Shown here one piece after another: positions 7,365 to 13,987 of a stretch of DNA of 21,728 nt. Origin of the DNA: Gemmatimonadota bacterium. GTDB taxonomy: Bacteria; JAAXHH01. The position numbers and the translations under genes are program-made. The first letter of the stretch is position 1, and each line of letters opens with the position of its first letter. Below the pieces are notes generated by a model. It saw nothing but the letters and a program-made list of their open reading frames with translations. It had not been told where the DNA came from and did not search any database. The DNA lies in assembly GCA_026713285.1 (NCBI GenBank), contig JAPOOT010000484.1, forward strand, positions 1 to 21,728, read 5' to 3'.

Positions 7365-7397
7365 AGCGGAGAGACCGGCGCGGAGGGACGGCCGCGG

Positions 7398-8780
7398 CTA
7401 CCTGAGCCAGCCCATGCGGTCCTTGCGCCAGCCCAGCCTGTCGAGGTGATCTGCCCGGATGGTCTCGATATGCCGGGTGTACAGTGCCTGCTTCTCCTCG
7501 GTCCACCTGTATTCCTCCAGGCGATCGGCATCGAGCTCGACCCCCAGCCCGGGTCCCTCGGGAACGCGCAGGCATCCGTCCTCGTAGCGCATCTTGCCGC
7601 CCTCGATCACATCGCCTGCCCACTGGTTGTAATGGGCGTCGATTCCGTGCAGCGACATGGGCATGGTCCCGTTGCCGTGTACGATGTGGTAGGGGATGTT
7701 GTAAGGGAAGGCGAAGGCGGCCACGTGGAGTCGAATGGCCGTGCCCGGACCCAGTTCGTAGGCGCTGTGCATGCCCAGTTCCATGCCCATGAACCGGGCG
7801 GTGTCGTAATAGCGCTTCAGGGCAAGCGGCCCCGCGTAGGCGTCCGGCGCGGAAACGTCGGCGGGCACGTGGCGGCGCATGACATCGAGATCCAGCGGCT
7901 GATCCAGGGTCTCGTCGCCGTAACGGCCGGAAACCGGGGCGCCGTAGGGACGAGGCGCCGCGTCCCGCTTCAGCGGCGGCAGCCAGACGTGTGAGGATAT
8001 GGGGATGCTGCTCATGTGGCGCAGGCGATGGCCGGCGCGGAAGATGTTCTCGAACCGGCCGCCCACCGGTTCCTCGATCCATTCTATCCGGCAATCGTCG
8101 ACGCCCTGCATGAACCTCAGCGCCTCGTTCTCGCTCCAGGACGCATGGGGATCGACGCGGATGTCCACGTCGTAACCCACCAGGTCGCGGATATTGTGGA
8201 CGAGTTCGATATACCGCACGGGCTCGAAATCGCACATGGACAGCTTGATAATGCGGAAGGTATCGTCCTCCATGAGCGACTTCACGTGCCGGGGATAGGT
8301 GTCGAAGGTCACCTCGTTCTCGCCGTTGACGTCAGGGAAACGGTACCAGGTATAGGCCGCGATGGGGATCTTCGTGACCACGGGCGTATCGAGGTCGAAA
8401 ACGTCACGAAGGTACCGGTAAAGGGGCTTGCCCGCGATCTTGCCGGCGAAGTCCCAGTAGGCGAGACCCAGCAGGCCGCGGATCGCCGGATCAAAGGGGT
8501 TCTTACCCAGGACCTGGGAACGCAACTCGTCGGCCTCGCTGGAAGAGCCTTCGGCCACGCCCACCAGGCCCTGGTTTGTTTCGAATTCGGCGAAAGAGAA
8601 CCCCTCGGCAGACCCGTCCCAGCGCTTCGTGCCCCGCCACGGCATCAATACCCGCCAGGTCCGCACGTCCGTGATCCTCAACCCGGCCGCCCGTCCGTTT
8701 TCGTTAATCAGATCCTGCCGGGCCTTGATGTCCGCCACGTTCTCCCGGTCGAAGGCGGCGATGGCGTCTACGTCATACAT
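7398..8780 (-). CDS. Enolase-superfamily dehydratase (glucarate dehydratase-like)
   Basis: A 460-aa member of the mandelate racemase/enolase superfamily, which abstracts the alpha proton of a carboxylate; the overall pattern is closest to acid-sugar dehydratases of the glucarate group. The N-terminal capping domain spans about residues 33-130. In the barrel, IIKLSM (Lys179) is the catalytic-lysine strand, RVDPHASW gives metal ligand Asp210, and WIEEP gives Glu236/237. His264 in PISSHVW sits where the third ligand is expected. PADVSAPD (Asp308) and GMHSAYELG (His338) resemble the Asp-His dyad. An insertion of about 40 residues follows residue 264. The usual KxK is KxS here. ATG 8780 overlaps the upstream toxin gene by 8 bp. 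The substrate is not predictable. Confidence 0.82.
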   Translation of the reverse strand: MYDVDAIAAFDRENVADIKARQDLINENGRAAGLRITDVRTWRVLMPWRGTKRWDGSAEGFSFAEFETNQGLVGVAEGSSSEADELRSQVLGKNPFDPAIRGLLGLAYWDFAGKIAGKPLYRYLRDVFDLDTPVVTKIPIAAYTWYRFPDVNGENEVTFDTYPRHVKSLMEDDTFRIIKLSMCDFEPVRYIELVHNIRDLVGYDVDIRVDPHASWSENEALRFMQGVDDCRIEWIEEPVGGRFENIFRAGHRLRHMSSIPISSHVWLPPLKRDAAPRPYGAPVSGRYGDETLDQPLDLDVMRRHVPADVSAPDAYAGPLALKRYYDTARFMGMELGMHSAYELGPGTAIRLHVAAFAFPYNIPYHIVHGNGTMPMSLHGIDAHYNQWAGDVIEGGKMRYEDGCLRVPEGPGLGVELDADRLEEYRWTEEKQALYTRHIETIRADHLDRLGWRKDRMGWLR

Positions 8781-9192
8781 GGTCGTTTCCCTCTTCGTAT
8801 GGATTCAACGTCTCCACGCCGAGCCGGTCATAAATTTGCGGATTACCGGTGACCACAATCAACCGGTGCAACACGGCCGTCGCCGCGATCATGGCGTCTG
8901 TCATCCGGGTATTCCATCGCCGGTACAGGAGCCTTCCCCACACGCGGAAGGCGGCCGGATCCATGGGAAGGATACGGTGTGTATCGACCATCTTTCCCAG
9001 CCAGGACTCCAGTTCCGCCGCTTCGGAGGCATCCTTTACGCGGGAGAACTCGATACCCGTCTGGATCTCGCCCACGGTCACGGCGGAAAGATACACATGA
9101 TCGGGGGCGACTCCAGAAAGCCACCCCAACACACGCTGGTGCGGCTGTTTTCGGCGTAGTTCCGATACGACTTCCGTATCCAGGAGATACAT
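8773..9192 (-). CDS. vapC: PIN-domain ribonuclease toxin (VapC/FitB-like)
   Basis: A 139-aa PIN-domain protein, the toxin of a type II toxin-antitoxin pair; VapC-type toxins cleave specific RNAs such as tRNA using Mg2+. The acidic residues are present: Asp5 in YLLDTEVVSEL, Glu42 in VTVGEIQTG, Asp99 in RMTDAMIAATA, and the terminal strand VTGNPQIYDRLGVETLNP. ATG 9192 is chosen because the PIN domain starts exactly there; the frame upstream encodes only a basic stretch inside the antitoxin gene. The start is 4 bp after the antitoxin stop, indicating coupled translation. Its own stop overlaps the start of the enolase-family gene. Confidence 0.88.
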   Translation of the reverse strand: MYLLDTEVVSELRRKQPHQRVLGWLSGVAPDHVYLSAVTVGEIQTGIEFSRVKDASEAAELESWLGKMVDTHRILPMDPAAFRVWGRLLYRRWNTRMTDAMIAATAVLHRLIVVTGNPQIYDRLGVETLNPYEEGNDHV

Positions 9193-9196
9193 GGGT

Positions 9197-9457
9197 TTAT
9201 TCCGCGCTCGTCGCGCCCCGTGCCCTGCTTTTTTCACGCAGTGGCGTCAGAGAGTCCGTGCGCGCGTCGGGCGAGAGCAGCAGGTCTTTGAGGCCGGTTC
9301 TGGCTAACCGCTTCATCTGTTCCCACTTGTCGATGGAAACCAGGACCGCCTCCGCGACGCCCCGCCTGGTCACGATCTGAGGACCCTCTTCCCGGCTCGT
9401 TTCCAGGAATTCGCTGAACTTCGCCTTTGCTTCCTGGACCTGCCATGATTTACCCAT
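9197..9457 (-). CDS. Phd/YefM-family antitoxin
   Basis: An 86-aa antitoxin that would bind and neutralise the adjacent PIN toxin and repress its own promoter. The N-terminal segment (SWQVQEAKAKFSEFL, then QIVTRRGVAEAVLVSIDKWEQM) is the classic Phd/YefM DNA-binding fold; the rest is a charged toxin-binding tail ending RARGATSAE. I chose ATG 9457 (MGKSWQ) because the family starts there. The alternative ATG at 9511 falls inside the proposed operator and -10 region, so it would not be on the transcript. It is the first gene of the toxin-antitoxin operon. Confidence 0.88.
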   Translation of the reverse strand: MGKSWQVQEAKAKFSEFLETSREEGPQIVTRRGVAEAVLVSIDKWEQMKRLARTGLKDLLLSPDARTDSLTPLREKSRARGATSAE

Positions 9458-9498
9458 TACATCGTCGCTCGAAATATAATGAATTTGGCTGGCATTAT

Positions 9499-9523
9499 TA
9501 TGACTAGTCATATAACTAGTTAT
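9499..9523. promoter_or_regulatory. Tandem palindromic operator of the toxin-antitoxin operon
   Basis: Two perfect palindromes sit side by side: TATGACTAGTCATA (9499-9512) and ATAACTAGTTAT (9512-9523). Both have the core ACTAGT, and their centres are 12 bp apart. Paired palindromes spaced about one helical turn apart are the known operator form for YefM-type antitoxins, though with a different core (TGTACA). The sites overlap the predicted -10 box and transcription start. Confidence 0.7.
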
Positions 9524-9537
9524 TTATCTGCTGTCAA
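9509..9537 (-). promoter_or_regulatory. Sigma-70 promoter for the toxin-antitoxin operon
   Basis: On the minus strand a perfect TTGACA (plus 9532-9537) and TATATG (plus 9509-9514) are 17 bp apart. The predicted start near 9502 leaves a leader of about 45 nt before the antitoxin ATG 9457. The palindromic operator covers the -10 box and spacer, consistent with autorepression. Confidence 0.68.
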
Positions 9538-9570
9538 GAAAACATTGCTCATAGCGATCGAACCCGAAGC

Positions 9571-9586
9571 ATTCGCTACGGCGAAT
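9571..9586. repeat. Small inverted repeat in the gap upstream of the toxin-antitoxin operon
   Basis: ATTCGC (9571-9576) and GCGAAT (9581-9586) are separated by TACG, giving a 6-bp hairpin. It lies between the broken DUF4160 gene and the toxin-antitoxin promoter. It could mark the end of the DUF2442/DUF4160 transcript, but there is no strong U-tract. Confidence 0.3.
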
Positions 9587-9707
9587 TCCGAAGCGGTTTC
9601 AGATACGGCTTGCGTGTTATCGTGTTTGGGAATTTAACGTGGAGAGGGGGAGTCGCTTAATCTACTGGGAGTCTTGCCGCCAACGCTGGTGTGCTGCTTG
9701 TTCGCAC

Positions 9708-9969
9708 TCACTCCAGCGGCGCAATCTTGCCGGGTGGAGCCAGACGACTGGCCCGGCCCCAGGCTTCTTGAAGTTCCGCTTTGATGAAGCGAAGCCCATT
9801 CGACGACCAGATCACGGGCACGCGGCGGCAGACGTCCGTGGAGAACTGCCAGACTGTCAATACCAACCAACGCTTCGTCCCCGCCATATGACGCGTGAAA
9901 GTGAGGGGGTCCGTGATCGGCGAAATACATACGTATGACGATTCCGTAGAACCGGCAGAGTTCAGGCAT
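9708..9969 (-). pseudogene. DUF4160 gene, frameshifted near its 3' end
   Basis: A small DUF4160 protein; this family is often encoded next to DUF2442 and has been suspected to form toxin-antitoxin-like pairs. Residues 1-63 are a good match (CRFYGIVIRMYFADHGPPHFHASYGG through VVEWASLHQ). After Gln63 the unshifted frame runs into unrelated residues to a stop at 9634. Skipping one base at the T-run 9780-9782 restores AELQEAWGRASRLAPPGKIAPLE and a TGA at 9708-9710, giving a normal 86-aa protein. So one extra base is present: a real mutation or an assembly error. The start ATG 9969 overlaps the DUF2442 stop by 8 bp, showing translational coupling. Confidence 0.82.
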
Positions 9970-10246
9970 TTTCGGTCAGCGTCCGCACACCGGGAACAAC
10001 CTCTTCCACAGACTTGCCGGTGAGTGCCAGATACAGCGCATCCGGGCAGAGTTCAAGGTCATCTTCCCAGGCAATAGCTCCGTGAGAAGCTATATGGGCT
10101 TCCTTGAAGCGTTCAGGATCATTCCACGCTGTAAACACCCCAATCCCCACTAGATGGGAAAGATCCACCTCTCCGGCGGACCCATCGGAGTACTGAAGCC
10201 AGAGGCGGTGCCCTTCACGGGCTTTCACCTCGGTTGGACGAATCAT
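9962..10246 (-). CDS. DUF2442 domain protein
   Basis: A 94-aa protein with the DUF2442 pattern: LWLQYSDGSAGEVDLSHLVG, then GVFTAWNDPERFKEAHI, then GAIAWEDDLELCPDALYL. The molecular function is not established; the family commonly sits directly upstream of DUF4160, as here, and may be its partner or antitoxin. ATG 10246 is decided by a near-perfect ribosome-binding site (AAGGAGGA) 4-5 bp upstream; the open frame beyond it to 10402 has no family features. Its stop overlaps the DUF4160 start. Confidence 0.85.
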   Translation of the reverse strand: MIRPTEVKAREGHRLWLQYSDGSAGEVDLSHLVGIGVFTAWNDPERFKEAHIASHGAIAWEDDLELCPDALYLALTGKSVEEVVPGVRTLTENA

Positions 10247-10250
10247 TGTT

Positions 10251-10258
10251 TCCTCCTT
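10251..10258 (-). promoter_or_regulatory. Strong ribosome-binding site fixing the DUF2442 start
   Basis: AAGGAGGA on the minus strand precedes ATG 10246 by 4 bp. It is one of the strongest Shine-Dalgarno sites in the window and rules out the longer upstream reading of the gene. Confidence 0.8.
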
Positions 10259-10425
10259 GCTTCCTCTCAACCCAACTGAGTCGGTTTTTCTCGGTCGTCG
10301 CGACAGGTCACTGCGCAGGAAACCGGGGGTCGGAAGCAGGTGCTCGGTCGAAGACGTACCTGGGTTTCCTTCTGAAATCCCAGCGTCCCATGGACCGAAC
10401 ACTTCCCAAAGATCGATACAATTGT

Positions 10426-10454
10426 AGAATACGCATCCGGCCGTAGTCAGTCAA
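10426..10454 (-). promoter_or_regulatory. Candidate promoter for the DUF2442/DUF4160 pair
   Basis: On the minus strand TTGACT (plus 10449-10454) and TATTCT (plus 10426-10431) are 17 bp apart, matching five and four of six consensus bases. The start would lie near 10419, with a leader of about 170 nt. Confidence 0.45.
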
Positions 10455-10694
10455 TCCTCTTAGTATGATCTGGCTGGTCCCTGACAGTACCGCGCAGTCA
10501 CTTGGGCACGCTCGAATCAGACACAGAGCATGTCCCGTTCACGTCCCGGTGATCGTGCCTGTAGCCAAGACTTAATTACTTGCACAATCCTATCAGCGGT
10601 GTTTTATTCGGTTTTCATGCGTAGCGGGTACGTCCCATGCGCGAACCCTATCTCTTAAACTCATCTTTTATAACAACGAAGTATCGGAAACGGC

Positions 10695-11498
10695 ATGACC
10701 ACCGATACCATCCCCCTGGGTGGCAGGGTCGTTGAACCGGCGCAGATCGGCGAATGGGTCGATACGTTCAACCGCCATGGCTTCCTTTTCCTGGAAAGCG
10801 TGTTGCCGCCCGACTGGTGCGAAGCCCTGCGCGCGGACCTCGACCGCGGCCTGCGCGAGAACCCGAACGGCCTGAATTCAGTCAGCGAGAACATGGCGCT
10901 GTGCCACCGCATGTTCGAATTCAGCGAGACGAACCGCCGCCTCTTCGACCTCGAACCCATCGTCAGCTTCGCCGAGGCGCTTGTGGCCGAGAACTGCCAC
11001 GTGATCCACAACAACTCCTTCGTCACCCGTCCCGGCGGTTTCTTCCGGTGGCACCAGGACGACGCGCCGCATTTCCTGCTGACGGATGGAGAGCCTCCGG
11101 AGAACATTCGTCTCCCGGTCCTCTTCTTCACGTGCAACTACTACCTGACCGACGTCACCGAACCCGAACACGGCGGTACGGAGGTCATACCTGGATCCCA
11201 CCTGTTCGGACGCCCCTGTCCCGATTCGCTGGAAGGGACGGAGTGGGAGGACCGGATTCACTACAACCTCGGTCCGGCCGGCAGCGTCGCCATGTTCAAC
11301 AACCAGGTCTGGCATCGCGGGGGGCCGAACCGGAGCGACCGGACGCGGTACATAACCCAGATCACCTACGCCCGACGGGTGATCGGCCACAAGTACTACC
11401 CCTTTATCAATTACACCATGCCCGAACACGTGTACCGGGATGCCGATCCGCGCCGAAAACGCCTGCTCGGATTCCTGGAACACGGCGCGTACGGGTGA
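10695..11498 (+). CDS. Phytanoyl-CoA dioxygenase (PhyH) family protein
   Basis: A 267-aa Fe(II)/2-oxoglutarate-dependent oxygenase of the PhyH family, which hydroxylates small organic substrates in the cytoplasm. The 2-His-1-carboxylate facial triad is visible: RWHQDDAPHF supplies His120 and Asp122, and VWHRGGPN supplies His207. The downstream Arg in DRTRYITQ (about 216-218) would bind 2-oxoglutarate. GTEVIPGSHLFGR just before the distal His is a strong family signature. Length and N-terminus (WVDTFNRHGFLFLESVLP) are normal. It heads a plus-strand run with a hydroxypyruvate-isomerase-like protein and an amidohydrolase, suggesting catabolism of a plant-, algal- or sponge-derived compound. The substrate is unknown. 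Confidence 0.9.
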   Translation: MTTDTIPLGGRVVEPAQIGEWVDTFNRHGFLFLESVLPPDWCEALRADLDRGLRENPNGLNSVSENMALCHRMFEFSETNRRLFDLEPIVSFAEALVAENCHVIHNNSFVTRPGGFFRWHQDDAPHFLLTDGEPPENIRLPVLFFTCNYYLTDVTEPEHGGTEVIPGSHLFGRPCPDSLEGTEWEDRIHYNLGPAGSVAMFNNQVWHRGGPNRSDRTRYITQITYARRVIGHKYYPFINYTMPEHVYRDADPRRKRLLGFLEHGAYG

Positions 11499-11573
11499 AG
11501 GCGCGCGGCCAGAGCTTGTTTTACAACGGAAAATCCACGCACAGGACGGAATTCGTAACTCGAGGAGATTTGA

Positions 11574-12335
11574 ATGGGAACGATCCGCCAATCCATCTGC
11601 TTCGGCTGTTTCCAGCGAAACGGAGCCACCCCCGAATCTGTGATCCGGGAAGCCGCGCGAATCGGCTACGCTTCCGTGGAGATGCTGCCCCGGAAGCTCT
11701 GGAACCAGGTCCGCGACGCGGGCATGGACATCGCCATCGTAGTGGGGCACGCGTCCCTGCCCGATGGCCTGAACAAGCCGGAGAACCATGACCGCATCGA
11801 GGACGAATTGCTGGCCAACATGGACCTGGCCGTCGAGTACGGCATTCCCGGCCTGATCTGTTTCTCCGGCAACCGGGAGGGCAGGTCTGACGATGAAGGC
11901 CGCGACAACTGCATCCAGGGCCTGCTGCGCGTCGCGAAGGCCGCCGAGGAGAAGGACGTCACGCTGAATATGGAACTGCTGAACAGCAAGGTGAACCATC
12001 CGGACTACCAGTGCGACTACACGGACTGGGGCGTGTCCGTCTGCGAGGGCGTCGGATCGCCTCGGGTCAAGCTGCTCTACGACATCTACCACATGCAGAT
12101 CATGGAGGGCGACCTGATCCGGACGATCCGGGACAACATCGAACACATCGGGCACTTCCACACCGCGGGGAACCCCGGCCGGAATGACATCGACGAAACG
12201 CAGGAGATCTATTACCCGCCCGTCATGCAGGCCATCGCCGAGACCGGATACTCGGGATTCGTCGGCCACGAGTTCGTCCCGGTTGGCGACCCCCTGGCGG
12301 CGATGCAGGCGGCCTACGACACCTGCAACGTCTAA
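11574..12335 (+). CDS. Hydroxypyruvate isomerase-like TIM-barrel protein
   Basis: A 253-aa protein of the xylose-isomerase-like barrel fold, closest in pattern to hydroxypyruvate isomerase (Hyi), which interconverts hydroxypyruvate and tartronate semialdehyde. Expected metal and catalytic residues are present: Glu134 in LNMELLNSK, Asp170 and His173 in LLYDIYHMQ, the GHFHTAGNPGR motif (His194, His196), and Glu233 in FVGHEFVP. A GAGGAG ribosome-binding site precedes ATG 11574. It lies 75 bp after the PhyH gene and is probably co-transcribed. The last 32 bp of the gene recur 71 bp downstream. The exact substrate is uncertain, since many barrel isomerases share these residues. Confidence 0.85.
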   Translation: MGTIRQSICFGCFQRNGATPESVIREAARIGYASVEMLPRKLWNQVRDAGMDIAIVVGHASLPDGLNKPENHDRIEDELLANMDLAVEYGIPGLICFSGNREGRSDDEGRDNCIQGLLRVAKAAEEKDVTLNMELLNSKVNHPDYQCDYTDWGVSVCEGVGSPRVKLLYDIYHMQIMEGDLIRTIRDNIEHIGHFHTAGNPGRNDIDETQEIYYPPVMQAIAETGYSGFVGHEFVPVGDPLAAMQAAYDTCNV

Positions 12336-12404
12336 AGGGAAGTCAGGCGATCTCAACGGCCACTTCCGCCAGGATGCAAGCGGCCTACGACACCTGCAAC
12401 GTCT
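12302..12404 (+). repeat. Duplicated 3' end of the Hyi-like gene
   Basis: A 32-bp segment at 12302-12333 recurs at 12373-12404 with one mismatch. The first copy encodes the last residues of the Hyi-like protein (MQAAYDTCNV) before TAA. The second, starting with ATG at 12375, still encodes the same ten residues before TGA. It is a gene-end remnant rather than a gene. Confidence 0.9.
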
Positions 12405-12445
12405 GAGCGGATTTAACGCGTAGTGAGCGCTTTTATTGGCACCGG

Positions 12446-13318
12446 TTGCGCCATTCAAGAAAGGATCCCATCCTGATCGTAGATACGCACGTACACGTCT
12501 GGGAGATCGACCCACCCCGGTATCCGGTGGGACCCACCGCCCCGACATGGACATCGGAGCCGGACGAACCCGGCACGGCGGATGAACTGGTCGCCGACAT
12601 GGACGCCAACGGCGTGGACATGAGCGTGCTGGTGCAGACTTCGTGGTCGACGTGGGACAATGGGTACATGTCCGATTCCGTGGCCCGTTTCCCCGACCGG
12701 TTCGTGGGGCATGGCCTGATCGACCCGCAGGATACCACCGGCAACGCGGAACAGGTCCGCTACTGGATGGCGGAAAGGGGCCTCGTGGGCTTCCGATTCC
12801 ATCCCTTCTACTATCCGGAAGAGCAGATCCTCGTTGCTGAAGGCAACCGGCCCATGTGGGAGGAACTCGCTTCGCGGGAAGCCGTGGTCCAGTTCCACAT
12901 GAAGCCGTGGGACGCCGGCCAGGTCGACGAGATCGCACGGCGCCATCCCAATTTGCCACTGATCATCGATCACATGGGATATCCCGATCCGGACGGCGGC
13001 ATGGAAGACTTCCAGCCCATCCTGCAGCTGGCCCGTCATGAGCGGATGTTCGTGAAGATCTCAGACGTGAAGGGCCGGTCCATGGCAGACTTCCCGTTCC
13101 GCGACGTTCATCCCTACATCCGGGCGCTGCTGGACGCCTTCGGCGTGGAACGGGCCATGTGGGGAACCGGTTTTCCGGGCCATCACCGGGAGAAGCACAA
13201 CTGGCTTTCGCTCGAAGATGAGCTGCGCCTGGTCCGGGAGGGGTACGACTTCCTGAACGACTCGCAGAAGGACCGGTTGCTGGGGGGAACGGCGGTGGAG
13301 GTATGGGGGCTGGGGTGA
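12446..13318 (+). CDS. Amidohydrolase_2 family protein with altered metal-site Asp
   Basis: A 290-aa TIM-barrel hydrolase/decarboxylase of the amidohydrolase_2 family, which acts on lactones, carboxylic acids or related ring compounds. The opening VDTHVHVWE gives the HxH pair (His15, His17). VQFHMKPWD (His151) and LIIDHMGYPD (His176) supply further ligands. The late motif, usually GSDFP or GTDFP, reads WGTGFPG, so the conserved Asp is Gly242. TTG 12446 is the annotated start but lacks a ribosome-binding site; AAGAAAGGA at 12457-12465 instead points to an initiation near CTG 12473, just before the VDTHVH motif. It follows the Hyi-like gene by about 110 bp. Confidence 0.8.
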   Translation: MRHSRKDPILIVDTHVHVWEIDPPRYPVGPTAPTWTSEPDEPGTADELVADMDANGVDMSVLVQTSWSTWDNGYMSDSVARFPDRFVGHGLIDPQDTTGNAEQVRYWMAERGLVGFRFHPFYYPEEQILVAEGNRPMWEELASREAVVQFHMKPWDAGQVDEIARRHPNLPLIIDHMGYPDPDGGMEDFQPILQLARHERMFVKISDVKGRSMADFPFRDVHPYIRALLDAFGVERAMWGTGFPGHHREKHNWLSLEDELRLVREGYDFLNDSQKDRLLGGTAVEVWGLG

Positions 13319-13516
13319 CTGTGCACAGACAATCCGGAAATAGGGAACCTCAGATCAATGAGCATTTACATGCAAATCTCGATACAGTCGTACCGGATTT
13401 CGACTATATGGAATAAGGAAGTCAATACTGGGGGATGGCTGACCTGATTGGGATAGTCCCTTCAGGGCCCAGTCGTTCCCATGAACCGGGTGCGTGGAAC
13501 GCGTCCGGTTTATCAG

Positions 13517-13524
13517 AAGGAGGT
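13517..13524 (+). promoter_or_regulatory. Strong ribosome-binding site fixing the protease start
   Basis: AAGGAGGT lies 6 bp before ATG 13531. It shows that the aspartyl-protease-like gene starts at 13531, not at the upstream ATG 13435 of the same open frame. Confidence 0.85.
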
Positions 13525-13530
13525 AAGAAA

Positions 13531-13902
13531 ATGGGGGCGACCCATGTCAAGGTCAGGGTCACCAACCCCGCGGATGCGCAGAAGTACTGGGAGGGGATGT
13601 TCCTGGTAGACACAGGCGCCACCGACACCCTGGTCCCCGGTCCGTACCTCGAAGGTATCGGTCTGAAGCCAGAGGCGACACGACTTTATGAGCTGGCGGA
13701 CGGCAGCGAAATCTCGGTGGATGTCACCGTGGCAATGCTTGAACTGATGCGCGAGAAGGTCGGGGGTACGGTTATTTTTGGCGAACCTGGTGCCGAACCA
13801 TTGCTCGGAGTCACCGCACTGGAATCCGCGGGCATTGTTGTGGACCCGGTCAATCAACGTTTGAAGAAACTCCCGTCCGTCCGGTTGAAAGCGATAGCGT
13901 AA
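13531..13902 (+). CDS. Retropepsin-like (clan AA) aspartic protease
   Basis: A 123-aa single-domain protein. MFLVDTGATDTLVPG (Asp27-Thr-Gly) is the retropepsin catalytic motif, and TVIFGEPGAEPLLGVTALESAG near residues 85-105 matches the second conserved block (LLGxxxL). Single-domain proteins like this would have to dimerise to form the two-Asp active site. The substrate is unknown, and there is no signal peptide or membrane anchor. It begins 212 bp after the amidohydrolase stop, with an excellent ribosome-binding site of its own. Basal codon use is like the neighbours, but the context gives no clue to its role. Confidence 0.82.
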   Translation: MGATHVKVRVTNPADAQKYWEGMFLVDTGATDTLVPGPYLEGIGLKPEATRLYELADGSEISVDVTVAMLELMREKVGGTVIFGEPGAEPLLGVTALESAGIVVDPVNQRLKKLPSVRLKAIA

Positions 13903-13987
13903 GCATCCCGCACGCACATGTACATGATATCCTGGCTTACCTGAGAGCTAGCCCGATAGGTGCTAGACCGTGCGACAGGGTACTCCC

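Larger units (their letters stand above)
10247..10694. other. Divergent intergenic region, no gene seen
   Basis: This 448-bp gap separates the minus-strand DUF2442 gene from the plus-strand dioxygenase gene. Besides the DUF2442 ribosome-binding site and candidate promoter it holds only a weak plus-strand promoter-like pair (TTGCAC and TTTATT, 17 bp apart, near 10580-10610) and an AT-rich stretch with TATAAC just before the dioxygenase start. I see no RNA gene or convincing small reading frame. Confidence 0.5.

Noticed and set aside
9458..9511. Longer antitoxin start at ATG 9511
   Set aside because: It lies within the operator and -10 region, upstream of the predicted transcription start.
10878..12959. 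693-codon open frame on the minus strand
   Set aside because: It is antisense to three well-supported plus-strand genes (PhyH, Hyi-like, amidohydrolase). Long antisense frames are expected in GC-rich DNA; the translation is rich in Arg, Gly and Val with no recognisable domain.
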